A stretch of 64,000 bases of DNA from an uncultured Acetatifactor sp. (GCA_947630715.1 CANRIP010000009.1:1-64000); one strand, 5' to 3'. Shown: positions 26,046 to 33,224, numbered from the stretch's first letter. Numbers and translations are program-made. The notes: generated by a model not told the origin, from the sequence alone.

Positions 26046-26921
26046 ATGGCAGTCAAATCAGGTAATAAGCGGAAAGTTTCCAAGGGAATCGGCATCGGTG
26101 CACGCCGTGCGATCGCCTATGTGGTGCTTGTTTTAATTTCGTTCCTTTGCCTGTTCTGGTTTTATGTATTGTTTATCAATGCCACCAGAAGCCAGGGAGA
26201 TTTGGCCAGAGGGTTTTCCTATATTCCGGGTTCGCATCTGCTGCAGAACTGGAATAATATGCTGCATTTCCCCATGATCTCCATGATGACGGGAATGATC
26301 AACAGTATCATCGTTTCACTCCTTACGGCAGCGTTGTGCACATATTTTTCCACAATGACAGCTTACGCGATCCATGCATACGATTTTAAGCTGAAGAATT
26401 TTATGTTCACCTTTATTCTGGCTGTGATGATGATTCCGTCCCAAGTGACAGTGCTGGGATTCCTGCAGCTTGTAAGGGGTATGGGCCTGGAGGATAATTT
26501 TATCCCTCTAATCGTGCCTGCTATTGCCTCTCCTGTGGTCTTCTTTTATATGAAACAGTATATGGAGAGCGCCCTTCCGCTGTCCCTAGTGGAAGCGGCG
26601 AGAATCGATGGATCCGGTGAGTTCCGCACCTTTAACAGTATCGTACTCCCGCTGATGAAGCCGGCAATGGCGGTACAGGCAATCTTCTCCTTTGTGTCCA
26701 GTTGGAATAATTACTTCACACCATCGCTGATCCTTCACAACGATAAGATGAAGACGCTCCCGATCCTGATCGCTCAACTGAGGAGCGCGGACTGGAAGGA
26801 AAAAGATCTGGGCGTGGTATATATGGCGATTGCCTTTTCCATTTTCCCGGTCATTGTGGTGTATCTAATCCTTTCCAAGCATATTGTGCAGGGTCTGGCA
26901 ATGGGGAGTGTAAAGGGCTGA
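26046..26921 (+). CDS. Sugar ABC transporter permease, MalG type
   Basis: This encodes 291 residues with six predicted membrane helices and the EAA loop EAARIDGSGEFRTFNSIVLP. It pairs with the MalF-type subunit just upstream; AGGAGGTGTG precedes the start. The operon ends at the terminator 26999-27042 without a glycosidase or ATPase gene. A second group IIC intron stub follows the terminator. Confidence 0.92.
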   Translation: MAVKSGNKRKVSKGIGIGARRAIAYVVLVLISFLCLFWFYVLFINATRSQGDLARGFSYIPGSHLLQNWNNMLHFPMISMMTGMINSIIVSLLTAALCTYFSTMTAYAIHAYDFKLKNFMFTFILAVMMIPSQVTVLGFLQLVRGMGLEDNFIPLIVPAIASPVVFFYMKQYMESALPLSLVEAARIDGSGEFRTFNSIVLPLMKPAMAVQAIFSFVSSWNNYFTPSLILHNDKMKTLPILIAQLRSADWKEKDLGVVYMAIAFSIFPVIVVYLILSKHIVQGLAMGSVKG

Positions 26922-26998
26922 TGATATGCTCCCGCGTTTTGTAAGAACGGTTCGGAGCAGACGGAACAAGGCTTGCGGATAGTAAAGAAAAGATGACA

Positions 26999-27042
26999 AA
27001 AGGCAGTACAGAGTTATCTGATGATCTCTGTGCTGCCTTTTT
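26999..27042 (+). terminator. Terminator of the sugar ABC operon
   Basis: AAAGGCAGTACAGAG (26999-27013) pairs with CTCTGTGCTGCCTTT (27026-27040), followed by a T-run. Confidence 0.9.
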
Positions 27043-27125
27043 GTTTGCGCGCCATGGGCGCGCTCTAACGGGTGAAAGTCTTGAACACGTCTAGGCAACG
27101 ATGAAACACATAGCCGAACAGCTAA
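27043..27125 (+). mobile_element. 5' fragment of a group IIC intron (second copy)
   Basis: Directly after the terminator T-run the sequence reads GTTTGCGCGCCATGGGCGC, then CTAACGGGTGAAAGTC and GAACACGTCTAGGCAACG, about 80% identical over 42 bases to the copy at 21962. It fits the 5' end of a group IIC intron inserted behind an intrinsic terminator. No maturase or domain V follows. Bases 27126-27310 hold nothing else I can identify. Confidence 0.62.
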
Positions 27126-27315
27126 GTCATATTTGCGCTTTAGAGTAGCATTTTCCCCCTGAAAAGGCACAGGACAGAAACGGAGCAATGTTTTTTTCTT
27201 TGGCTTTTGGAGTTCGGAATGGTGTGGCGCCGGCGGTCTGTCACCTGTTTTGACTGCGGATTGGGATGTTAGGCGCAATCCCTGTGAGGTTTAGTTTCTG
27301 TCAACGTCATGTTGC

Positions 27316-27344
27316 TTTACTTCAAAGGAAAAGCGCGGTATGAT
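27316..27344 (+). promoter_or_regulatory. Probable promoter of the XRE-FlhA-like gene
   Basis: TTTACT (27316-27321) and TATGAT (27339-27344) have a 17-bp spacer. The -10 region, GCGGTATGAT, is the same as that of the nuclease gene promoter at 28266-28294. Confidence 0.5.
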
Positions 27345-27375
27345 CTCAATAGAACATAGATGCAGGAGGTGCCAT

Positions 27376-28116
27376 ATGTCTATCGGCGAAACGATTTGCA
27401 AATATCGGCAGATGCGTAAAATGACACAGGAGGAATTTGCGTTAAGAATAGGCGTAACTGCACAGGCAGTCAGCAAATGGGAAAGAGGAAACGGGCTTCC
27501 GGATGTTTCTTTGCTGGCAGGAATATGTAAAGTTTTAAGGATATCCGCAAATCAACTGATAGGCGTGGAAGATAAGGTGGTTGAAAATGGCAACGCTGCC
27601 GCGGAGCAGGAAATCAGAAATGATATGATCGCGGACCCACTGGTATTGGAATTCGGTATAGGACTCCTGCCTTATTTCGAGTCAGGGCATGCAGCAGATT
27701 ATGTGCATAAGAGAAGGATGCTCCTGGTCGGAAGGACCGGAAAGCTGATGCCGATTTTGCGTATGAGAGATAATGTGGAACTGGACGAAAATGCTTACAG
27801 GATCATTTCTTACGATGAGGTATTGCTTACAACTGTTCTGGATGGGGAAGAAATGCCCTTTCACAAAATGATAGATGATGTTGCGGAAATCTGCGATAAA
27901 TATTACGCCAAAATCCTGAATAAAAATCTTGTGAAAATCATGATAGATAATCTGGCAGAAAGATATCCGGGAGTTGTGGATGATATTATTCCGTCAAAAA
28001 TATCTTATCTCCAGGTCAAGCAGGAATTAAAGAGGTTGGTGGAAGAAGGGAAATCCATTCGGAATCTGATAGGCATTGTGGAGGACATGGAATCGCAGGT
28101 ATCAGAATGGAATTGA
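27376..28116 (+). CDS. XRE-type regulator fused to an FlhA C-terminal-like domain
   Basis: This encodes 246 residues, started by AGGAGG five bases upstream. Residues 1-63 are a classical Cro/CI helix-turn-helix (MTQEEFALRIGVTAQAVSKW). Residues about 86-240 resemble the cytosolic domain of FlhA/FHIPEP export proteins: DPLVLEFGIGLLP, LMPILRMRDNVELDENAYRI, and then NLAERYPGVVDDIIP with SIRNLIGIVEDM matches the FlhA tail (PELAEDLFP, then VSIRNLVTIFETL in Bacillus). Roughly 45 residues of the middle FlhA subdomain are missing, and there is no membrane part. It is probably a DNA-binding protein whose sensor derives from FlhA. No flagellar gene is nearby. It has its own promoter and is followed by an Rpn-type nuclease gene. 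Confidence 0.72.
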   Translation: MSIGETICKYRQMRKMTQEEFALRIGVTAQAVSKWERGNGLPDVSLLAGICKVLRISANQLIGVEDKVVENGNAAAEQEIRNDMIADPLVLEFGIGLLPYFESGHAADYVHKRRMLLVGRTGKLMPILRMRDNVELDENAYRIISYDEVLLTTVLDGEEMPFHKMIDDVAEICDKYYAKILNKNLVKIMIDNLAERYPGVVDDIIPSKISYLQVKQELKRLVEEGKSIRNLIGIVEDMESQVSEWN

Positions 28117-28265
28117 TGCGAAGGCGGTTTGAGCTGGCGCTGGCAACTTGCCGGATGTGGTATGACAAACCTTTTTGTTGCATGGCAAACATTTTATCCC
28201 TGGATCAATATCTGGCAGAGGGTAAAATGTGTTTATAAGTATTTTATGTTTTTTCAAATATATGA

Positions 28266-28294
28266 TTGTAAGGCGGCGCTTTTTGCGGTATGAT
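28266..28294 (+). promoter_or_regulatory. Promoter of the Rpn-type nuclease gene
   Basis: TTGTAA (28266-28271) and TATGAT (28289-28294) with a 17-bp spacer lie 32 bp before the start codon. Bases 28117-28260 hold no other feature. Confidence 0.75.
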
Positions 28295-28325
28295 GTGAGT
28301 GGAGAAGGTGCGAAAGGATGTGTAA

Positions 28326-29327
28326 ATGGAAATACAAAGCGTGATCGCCCGAACCATTGAGACCACAGGACGGGAGGCGCAGTACGATGCCAGTGTAAAA
28401 CGGCTCCTGTCCGAAAAGATCATTCTCGCATGGATTTTAAAAGAGTGCGTGGATGAATTTGAACCATATTCCGTGCAGCAGATCATGAAAGACTGCATTG
28501 TTGGCGAGCCAAGCGTATCTGTCACCGCCGTGGATCAGGATGAAACGGACAGAACAGAAAATGACGGATATGCCGATGAAACGGTTGACGGCAGGGTTGC
28601 GGGTACAAACACGGAGGACAATTCCGCCAGGGAAGGCAGGGTGTATTATGACATCCGCTTTTTGGCGGTGGCGCCGGGCACGAAAGATCCGGTACAGCTC
28701 ATCATCAATGTGGAGACGCAGAAAAGCGACAAGACGTCTTATCCTCTGATCAAACGGGCGATCTACTACGGAAGCCGCATGATTTCGGCGCAGAAAAACA
28801 CGGTTTTTGTGAACAGCCACTATGAGAAGATCCGCAAGGTTTATTCCATCTGGATACAGATGAATGTAGGCAAAGAAAAAGCGAATACTATCACTGAGTA
28901 CAGCATGTCGGAAAAGAATATCGTGGGTGCGGTGAAAGAGAAGGAAAGCCATTATGATCTGATGACCGTTATCATGATTGGACTTGGCAGTGAACAGACT
29001 GCGGACAGACCGATCCTGCGGCTGCTGGATGTTTTGTTGTCGGCGGAGACAAAGCCTGACATGAAAAAGGCGATACTGGAGAGGGATTTTGATATTCCGA
29101 TGACATCGGCGATGAGTGAGGAGGCGAATATTATGTGCAACTTGGGCGAGGGGATTTATGAGCAGGCATATGAGCAGGCAACGCAGAAAGCGCGGTTGGA
29201 AGCGGTTCTGAACTTGATGAAATCGTTAAACTTCAGTGCGGAGGAAGCAATCAGCGCATTGGCGATCCCTGAGGAGGAAAGGCAGTCCTTATTGGAAAGG
29301 ATTGAAGAAGAATTGGCTGTGAAGTAG
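28326..29327 (+). CDS. Rpn-family / PD-(D/E)XK nuclease family transposase-like protein
   Basis: This encodes 333 residues. The core has the PD-(D/E)XK arrangement of Rpn-type proteins: an aspartate in VYYDIRFLAVAP and the E-x-Q signature in LIINVETQKSD, followed by LIKRAIYYGSRMISAQ and SIWIQMN. A charged acidic insert (about residues 65-100) interrupts the N-terminal part. The C-terminus has the helical tail (EQAYEQATQKARLEAVLNLMKSL) seen in this family. Rpn proteins are recombination-promoting endonucleases; many are domesticated mobile genes. It is intact, unlike the copy at 1889-2609. The stop codon lies in the first unit of an 8-bp repeat array. Confidence 0.75.
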   Translation: MEIQSVIARTIETTGREAQYDASVKRLLSEKIILAWILKECVDEFEPYSVQQIMKDCIVGEPSVSVTAVDQDETDRTENDGYADETVDGRVAGTNTEDNSAREGRVYYDIRFLAVAPGTKDPVQLIINVETQKSDKTSYPLIKRAIYYGSRMISAQKNTVFVNSHYEKIRKVYSIWIQMNVGKEKANTITEYSMSEKNIVGAVKEKESHYDLMTVIMIGLGSEQTADRPILRLLDVLLSAETKPDMKKAILERDFDIPMTSAMSEEANIMCNLGEGIYEQAYEQATQKARLEAVLNLMKSLNFSAEEAISALAIPEEERQSLLERIEEELAVK

Positions 29328-29451
29328 TGGAATAGTGAAGTAGTGAAGTAATGAAGTAGTGGAATAGTGGAGTAATGAAGTAGTGGAGTAGTGGAGTAAT
29401 GAAGTAGTGGAGTAATGGAATAGTGGAGTAATGAAGTAGTGAAGTAGTGAA
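29324..29451 (+). repeat. 8-bp tandem repeat, 16 units
   Basis: Sixteen consecutive octamers of the form GTAGTGAA with A/G variants at positions 1, 4 and 7 begin at the stop codon of the nuclease gene. Read on either strand the array is open in several frames, giving spurious repetitive reading frames. Confidence 0.95.
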
Positions 29452-29508
29452 GTAGGTATATAGGATAGATATTCCTTGGAAACTTTTTGAAAACGGGCAA
29501 TCAAGAAA

Positions 29509-29540
29509 GGCGGCAGAATCTGGAAAGGGACTCTGCTGCC
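29509..29540 (+). terminator. Possible terminator hairpin
   Basis: GGCGGCAGA (29509-29517) can pair with TCTGCTGCC (29532-29540) with one mismatch; the T-tract is weak. Bases 29541-29740 hold no gene. Confidence 0.4.
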
Positions 29541-29747
29541 AATTTCGTTGCAAAAACGCTTGAGAAGTGGTTACGCGTTCCGTAGTAATTTTTGGTTTGT
29601 GTCACAAAAACGTGTGATTTTCGGAAATGTTCTGACTGTTTTGATAGTTCGGCTTTGATGTTCCTTGCATCACCGGGGAACAGCGGGTGCTTGCATTTGT
29701 AAATACGGCTTGTCGCGTTTGTGAATACGAATCGCCGCGTTTGGTAC

Positions 29748-29776
29748 TTGCATGAGGGCGGCAAGTGTGGTAAAAT
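29748..29776 (+). promoter_or_regulatory. Promoter of a candidate structured RNA
   Basis: TTGCAT (29748-29753) and TAAAAT (29771-29776) have a 17-bp spacer; the predicted start is near 29783. Confidence 0.65.
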
Positions 29777-29782
29777 GCGAAT

Positions 29783-30127
29783 GAGAATTCAAGAGAGCAA
29801 GGTGTACCGCCCGGCACTGCGGGAACAGTGCCGAGCAGGGATGGTATTACTGGTACCACACAATACAGACGGAGTCTGCGATACACCCGAATGTATTATA
29901 CCCTCCAGAGGGCAAAAATACAAGGGTGAGGTTTCGGAGCAGACGAGGTCGAAAGCCTTAGAGATAGACAGAGGTGTAGAAGTGTGGACGCATACTGCTG
30001 CACCTCTCTTGATTTCTCGCTAGGGTACGTTGGCGGCAGAGCGATCTGCCGTCTGGGTACTCTGTGTGAGGAGTCGGAGTTTGAAAGAACTGCGATGAGT
30101 TTGCCGTACTTTTCGCGGTTCTTTTTT
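29783..30127 (+). ncRNA. Candidate structured non-coding RNA or long leader, about 345 nt
   Basis: Between a good promoter and an intrinsic terminator lie eight consecutive hairpins: 29812-29819/29826-29833 (8 bp), 29842-29846/29854-29858, 29866-29870/29874-29878, 29881-29885/29892-29896, 29901-29904/29909-29912, 29929-29936/29950-29958 (one bulge), 29970-29976/30001-30007 (7 bp), and 30032-30040/30045-30053 (9 bp) capped by a GCGA tetraloop and extended by GTAC/GTAC. No convincing gene reads through it. I do not recognise a known class: tmRNA, RNase P, 6S and T-box motifs are absent. It may be a free RNA or an attenuating leader of the lipoprotein gene. Confidence 0.55.
30084..30127 (+). terminator. 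Intrinsic terminator of the candidate RNA
   Basis: A continuous 12-bp stem, 30084-30095 with 30113-30124 (one G-U pair), is followed by a T-run to 30127. It lies 50 bp before the lipoprotein start codon. Confidence 0.8.
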
Positions 30128-30176
30128 CATTCTTCGAAGAAAAATTTTTCGCAGGAGACAAAAAAGGAGGAAACAG

Positions 30177-31015
30177 ATGAAAAGAAGATTTTGACACTGG
30201 TACTGGCGGTGACGACCGCGACGATGCTTGCAGGCTGTGGCAATACGGTGAAGAAGGATGACAGCGGCGAGGTGGTAATCGAGGAGACGGATGCCGCCGG
30301 GGATGAGACTGCGGCGGGGGCAGACACTCCGGAGGAAACGTCTGCGGCAGAAACGGAAAAGGAGGAGACAGACGCAACAGATACCGTCAAGGAAGAAGCG
30401 GAAAGTGCGGAACCGGAGAAAGAGCCGGAACCCGCCGATTGGCTGGAGGCGCATGGAATCACCGTTACGCCGCAGGGCGACTGCACGGTACAGTTTTACG
30501 GATATCAGGATGATGCGAGCAATCCGTCAGGCGATTTCCCCGCCAAGGTCAATGCCGTCATCTCCGAGACAACGGAAGGGGTAGACAAAGGTTTCAAGAA
30601 AGTAAGTATGCGGTTTACGATCGATAAGAGCGATTGCACAGGAACTGGATGTAAATGGTGGAACAGTGCATTTGATCGCTATACCGGTACCAGTTTTGAG
30701 TTTGACAGTAGTACGACATATACGAATCCGGGCGATCATGTGACAAAAGAAGGGTTTGTGACCATCCAGAACGGCGATGCGTCCTACGATGTATCGATTA
30801 CGTTTGATTATGAGGCTCAAGATCTTATAATCTATTCAACAATAACGGTGACCTGCCCGGCGGACTATGACGGCACGGTGTTCCAGATCGGGTATGCTTC
30901 GCCTGAATTGGAGGAACAGAATCAGCAGATCGACTATGCCGCCAGACTCTATACCATCGATGAACTGCCATTCTACGGGGACGGCTATCTATACTTTACC
31001 AACAGTAATGAGTAG
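30177..31015 (+). pseudogene. Lipoprotein gene with frameshift right after its start codon
   Basis: AAGGAGG with good spacing points to the ATG at 30177, but that frame stops at codon 6 (TGA 30192-30194). The +1-shifted frame encodes a lipoprotein of about 279 residues: ILTLVLAVTTATMLAGCGN (lipobox), an acidic Glu/Thr/Ala linker, and a globular beta-rich domain (MRFTIDKSDCTGTGCKWWN, FVTIQNGDASYDVSITF) with two cysteines. One extra A in the run ATGAAAA would restore a normal start (M-K-K-K-I-L-T). It is therefore a pseudogene, a phase-variable gene or a sequence error. A TTG at 30191 could be a weak in-frame start. The family is unknown. Confidence 0.65.
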
Positions 31016-31084
31016 GAGGCAGACAGATGAAAGTATAGTTACAGATAGTATATTAGAACAGCACTTTAGGGAAGTAAGAAAGGA

Positions 31085-31279
31085 ATGGATATAAAAATGA
31101 AAAGTTTTTTTGAAAAGTACGCAACAGCAATATGGATGGTAGTTTTCGTTATATGGGCAATTGTTGGATTTTTCGTTGAAAAAAATATTCATACGTACCT
31201 GATAGCAGAAACTGTTTTCTGGTCAATATATGCTATTTGTGAATTTATCAGGATTAAGAATAAAAAAGAAAAAAAGTAA
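31085..31279 (+). CDS. Small two-helix membrane protein
   Basis: This encodes 64 residues (60 if the ATG at 31097 is used) with two hydrophobic segments (WMVVFVIWAIVGFFV and TYLIAETVFWSIYAICEFI) and a lysine-rich C-terminus, a topology with both ends in the cytosol. AAAGGA precedes the first ATG by only two bases, so the second ATG may be the true start. No family is recognised. It follows the frameshifted lipoprotein gene by 70 bases in AT-rich DNA unlike the core genes around it. Bases 31280-31559 are AT-rich with no gene I can support. Confidence 0.45.
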   Translation: MDIKMKSFFEKYATAIWMVVFVIWAIVGFFVEKNIHTYLIAETVFWSIYAICEFIRIKNKKEKK

Positions 31280-31559
31280 AAATAAGTTTTTGCGTATTGT
31301 GACAGCGATACTTGGTTTAAAATTTATAGTTTTCACACATTTGAATGGAACAGAGGATGTGCATGGGAAGATAAAAAATGAATGGAAACATATAAAGGAA
31401 TACTTAATGGTAAAAAGAATATGGATGAATTTAGACAAAAGAAATAAATTCTCATTTGTTTCCATAGCCATTACTACAATCAAAATTAAATAGCAACAAA
31501 GCGCAAGGGTGGTTATGAACGTGAAGTTTGTAGCTGCCTTTTTTGTGAAGGAGAGATTT

Positions 31560-31729
31560 ATGAGCAAAGACAATAAGCCAGGGCAGAGAATCTACCGACA
31601 GCAGACACCAACAAAAATAATTGTGGAAAGGCACTGTGTAGGCACTGAAGAAATGGAAAAGCCATTCAAACGATAGCTGAGGAACAGATCATTCCAAAAG
31701 GTAAGAAAACCGATTTTAAGTATTGGTAA
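31560..31729 (+). pseudogene. Frameshifted small mobile-element protein
   Basis: An ATG at 31560 behind AAGGAGAG (31547-31554) begins MSKDNKPGQRIYRQ, continues through TKIIVERHCVGTEEMEK, then meets a stop. In the next frame the text goes on as AIQTIAEEQIIPKGKK to a stop at 31727-31729. One extra A in the run GGAAAAGCC (about 31656-31662) would join the two into a protein of about 57 residues. Small basic proteins with an IIVERH-like core occur beside recombinase genes of Clostridia conjugative elements, which is my basis for calling it mobile debris. Confidence 0.5.
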
Positions 31730-31806
31730 TTTGAAAATGTTAATTCTAGTGCAGGGGTAAATTCCATTTGCTATTTAAAGCTTTTTTAGAAAATTCAGAT
31801 TATGTA

Positions 31807-31835
31807 TTGACTCTTGCAAGAAAGTATGGTATTTT
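31807..31835 (+). promoter_or_regulatory. Promoter of a 37-codon gene
   Basis: TTGACT (31807-31812) and TATTTT (31830-31835) have a 17-bp spacer. Confidence 0.5.
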
Positions 31836-31864
31836 TAATAAAATTTTCTGAAAGGACTACGACA

Positions 31865-31978
31865 ATGACAGTTTATAATTTCATTTTGAACACGAATACT
31901 TTCACCTCCGTGCACGGCGGAGATACTATTGATTGGTATCGGTCGGGCTTGTATTGTCGTATTCCAATTTCAGGATAA
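31865..31978 (+). CDS. Candidate 37-residue protein
   Basis: An ATG eight bases after AAAGGA (31851-31856) opens a 37-codon frame ending at 31978. The peptide starts MTVYNFILNTNTFTSVHG and has no hydrophobic segment. Promoter (31807-31835), ribosome binding site, short frame and terminator (32012-32052) form a complete small transcription unit, which is the main argument for it. No similarity is recognised; it could instead be the 5' stub of a deleted gene. Confidence 0.4.
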   Translation: MTVYNFILNTNTFTSVHGGDTIDWYRSGLYCRIPISG

Positions 31979-32011
31979 CCTTTTTGCGGGATGATGGAAT
32001 ATCAGGATACT

Positions 32012-32052
32012 GACGGTGCAAGTCGAAACGATTTTCGATCTGCACCGTTTTT
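32012..32052 (+). terminator. Rho-independent terminator
   Basis: ACGGTGCA (32013-32020) pairs with TGCACCGT (32041-32048), with an inner GTCGAAA/TTTCGAT stem and a T-run after it. Confidence 0.85.
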
Positions 32053-32136
32053 GATACAATCTGCGAAGGGCCGGCTATACGGAAAACGAAGTCCTACCGT
32101 TTACATGCGGATACTTGGAAAGGAGCGTGTAACATC

Positions 32137-32498
32137 ATGCAATATGCGATTGAATTGTTTTTTGATGAAGAAATTTGGGAATGTTTACCGATACAAAAAC
32201 CATTTTCGTTTCTCCGATTATGACAAGCTCCATGTATCTGATGCAAAGGGAAATACAGGATTGTCTGTGTGACTTTGACACACGGGGATGGGAATGGTAT
32301 TTACCGGATCGTTGGGTTCCGCATTGTGGAATTGCCCTCATGAAAGAGGATACAGCAGAATCCTTTTACAAAGCCTGCGATTTGGTTTTGCGTGAGTTTG
32401 AGAAAATCAACGGGCAATTCGATTCCATTGGATTGGTTCAAGTTTCATTCCCGGTAAAAGAAATTTTTGCTGCCAAGCTGAAAGGAGTATCCCAATGA
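32137..32498 (+). pseudogene. 2'-5' RNA ligase (LigT-like) gene with internal deletion
   Basis: From ATG 32137 the frame gives MQYAIELFFDEEIWE, the usual start of a Firmicute 2'-5' RNA ligase/phosphodiesterase-like protein, but it soon stops. A different frame from about 32178 gives GMFTDTKTIFVSPIM, WYLPDRWVPHCGIAL (containing an H-x-x/x-like site) and a normal C-terminus ending at 32498. The middle, about 50-60 residues with the first HxT-type motif, is missing and the frame changes at the junction. It is therefore inactive. The stop overlaps the ATG of the acetyltransferase gene by four bases, so translational coupling may remain. Confidence 0.65.
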
Positions 32499-33088
32499 TA
32501 TTGGAAGATAAATCAATCATCTTAAAAGATGGCAGGACGGCTGTTTTGAAAAGTCCGTGTGTTGAGGATGCGGAAAAGCTATTGAACTACATCAAGAAAT
32601 CGTGTGGCGAAACAGATTTTCTTATGCGTTATCCCGAAGAATGGAATACTACGGTTGAACAGGAGGAAATTTGGGTAAACAACCTTCGCTCGGCTTCAGA
32701 CACGTTGGCTATCACCTGTTATGTTGACGGTGAGGTGGCGGGCAACTGTGAGATCAGCTTTAAAAGCGGTATGAAAATCTCTCACAGAGCGACCATTTCG
32801 ATTGCCATTCTCAAGGACTATTGGAATCTGGGAATTGGGTCTGCAATGTTTACGGAGCTTGTTGCCGCAGCACAAAAACGAGGAACCGAGATCATGGAAC
32901 TGGAGTTCATAGAAGGAAATGATCGTGCAAGGCATTTGTATGAGAACTTTGGTTTCCGTGTGGTTGCCGAAAAGCCTAATGCATTCAAGCTCAAGGACGG
33001 CACTTATCGGAACGAGTTCTATATGCAGAAGTATTTGCGAAAGGTATCAGCGAACGAAATAAGCGAACGCAAAAAGCAAACGAAATAA
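32495..33088 (+). CDS. GNAT-family N-acetyltransferase
   Basis: This encodes 197 residues with the GNAT fold: an N-terminal half with LRSASDTLAITCYVDGEVAG, the acetyl-CoA-binding strand-loop ATISIAILKDYWNLGIGSAM (a variant of the Q/R-x-x-G-x-G/A loop), and LYENFGFRVVAEKPNAF near the end. Members acetylate small molecules, peptides or ribosomal proteins; the substrate is unknown. The start overlaps the stop of the LigT-like pseudogene (ATGA). The last 15 codons are drawn from a 13-bp repeat array that continues into the intergenic region, so the natural C-terminus has been altered by repeat expansion. Confidence 0.85.
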   Translation: MILEDKSIILKDGRTAVLKSPCVEDAEKLLNYIKKSCGETDFLMRYPEEWNTTVEQEEIWVNNLRSASDTLAITCYVDGEVAGNCEISFKSGMKISHRATISIAILKDYWNLGIGSAMFTELVAAAQKRGTEIMELEFIEGNDRARHLYENFGFRVVAEKPNAFKLKDGTYRNEFYMQKYLRKVSANEISERKKQTK

Positions 33089-33224
33089 GCGAACGATATC
33101 AGCGAAAAGTATCAGCGAACGATATCAGCAAACGATATCAGCAAACGAAATCAGCGTACGAAAAAAGCAAGCGCAAAAAGCAAACGAAATAAGCGAAAGG
33201 TATCAGCGAAAAATATCAGCAAAC
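33044..33224 (+). repeat. 13-bp degenerate tandem array, about 14 units
   Basis: Units of the type GATATCAGCGAAC (11-14 bp) run from inside the acetyltransferase gene, across its stop codon, to 33224. Variants GAAATAAGCGAAC and GCAAAAAGCAAAC alternate with it. Bases 33225-33355 hold nothing else. Confidence 0.9.

Noticed and set aside
29319..29504. Several minus-strand open frames rich in Leu-His-Tyr-Phe-Thr opposite the 8-bp array
   Set aside because: They are translations of the microsatellite in different frames, have no ribosome binding site and show the repeat rather than protein-like sequence.
29721..30023. 100-codon frame inside the candidate RNA region
   Set aside because: It starts upstream of the predicted promoter, crosses several stable hairpins and has no ribosome binding site or recognisable domain.
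15990..33224. Tandem arrays considered as CRISPR
   Set aside because: Units are contiguous or degenerate with no unique spacers of about 30 bp, and no cas genes are present.
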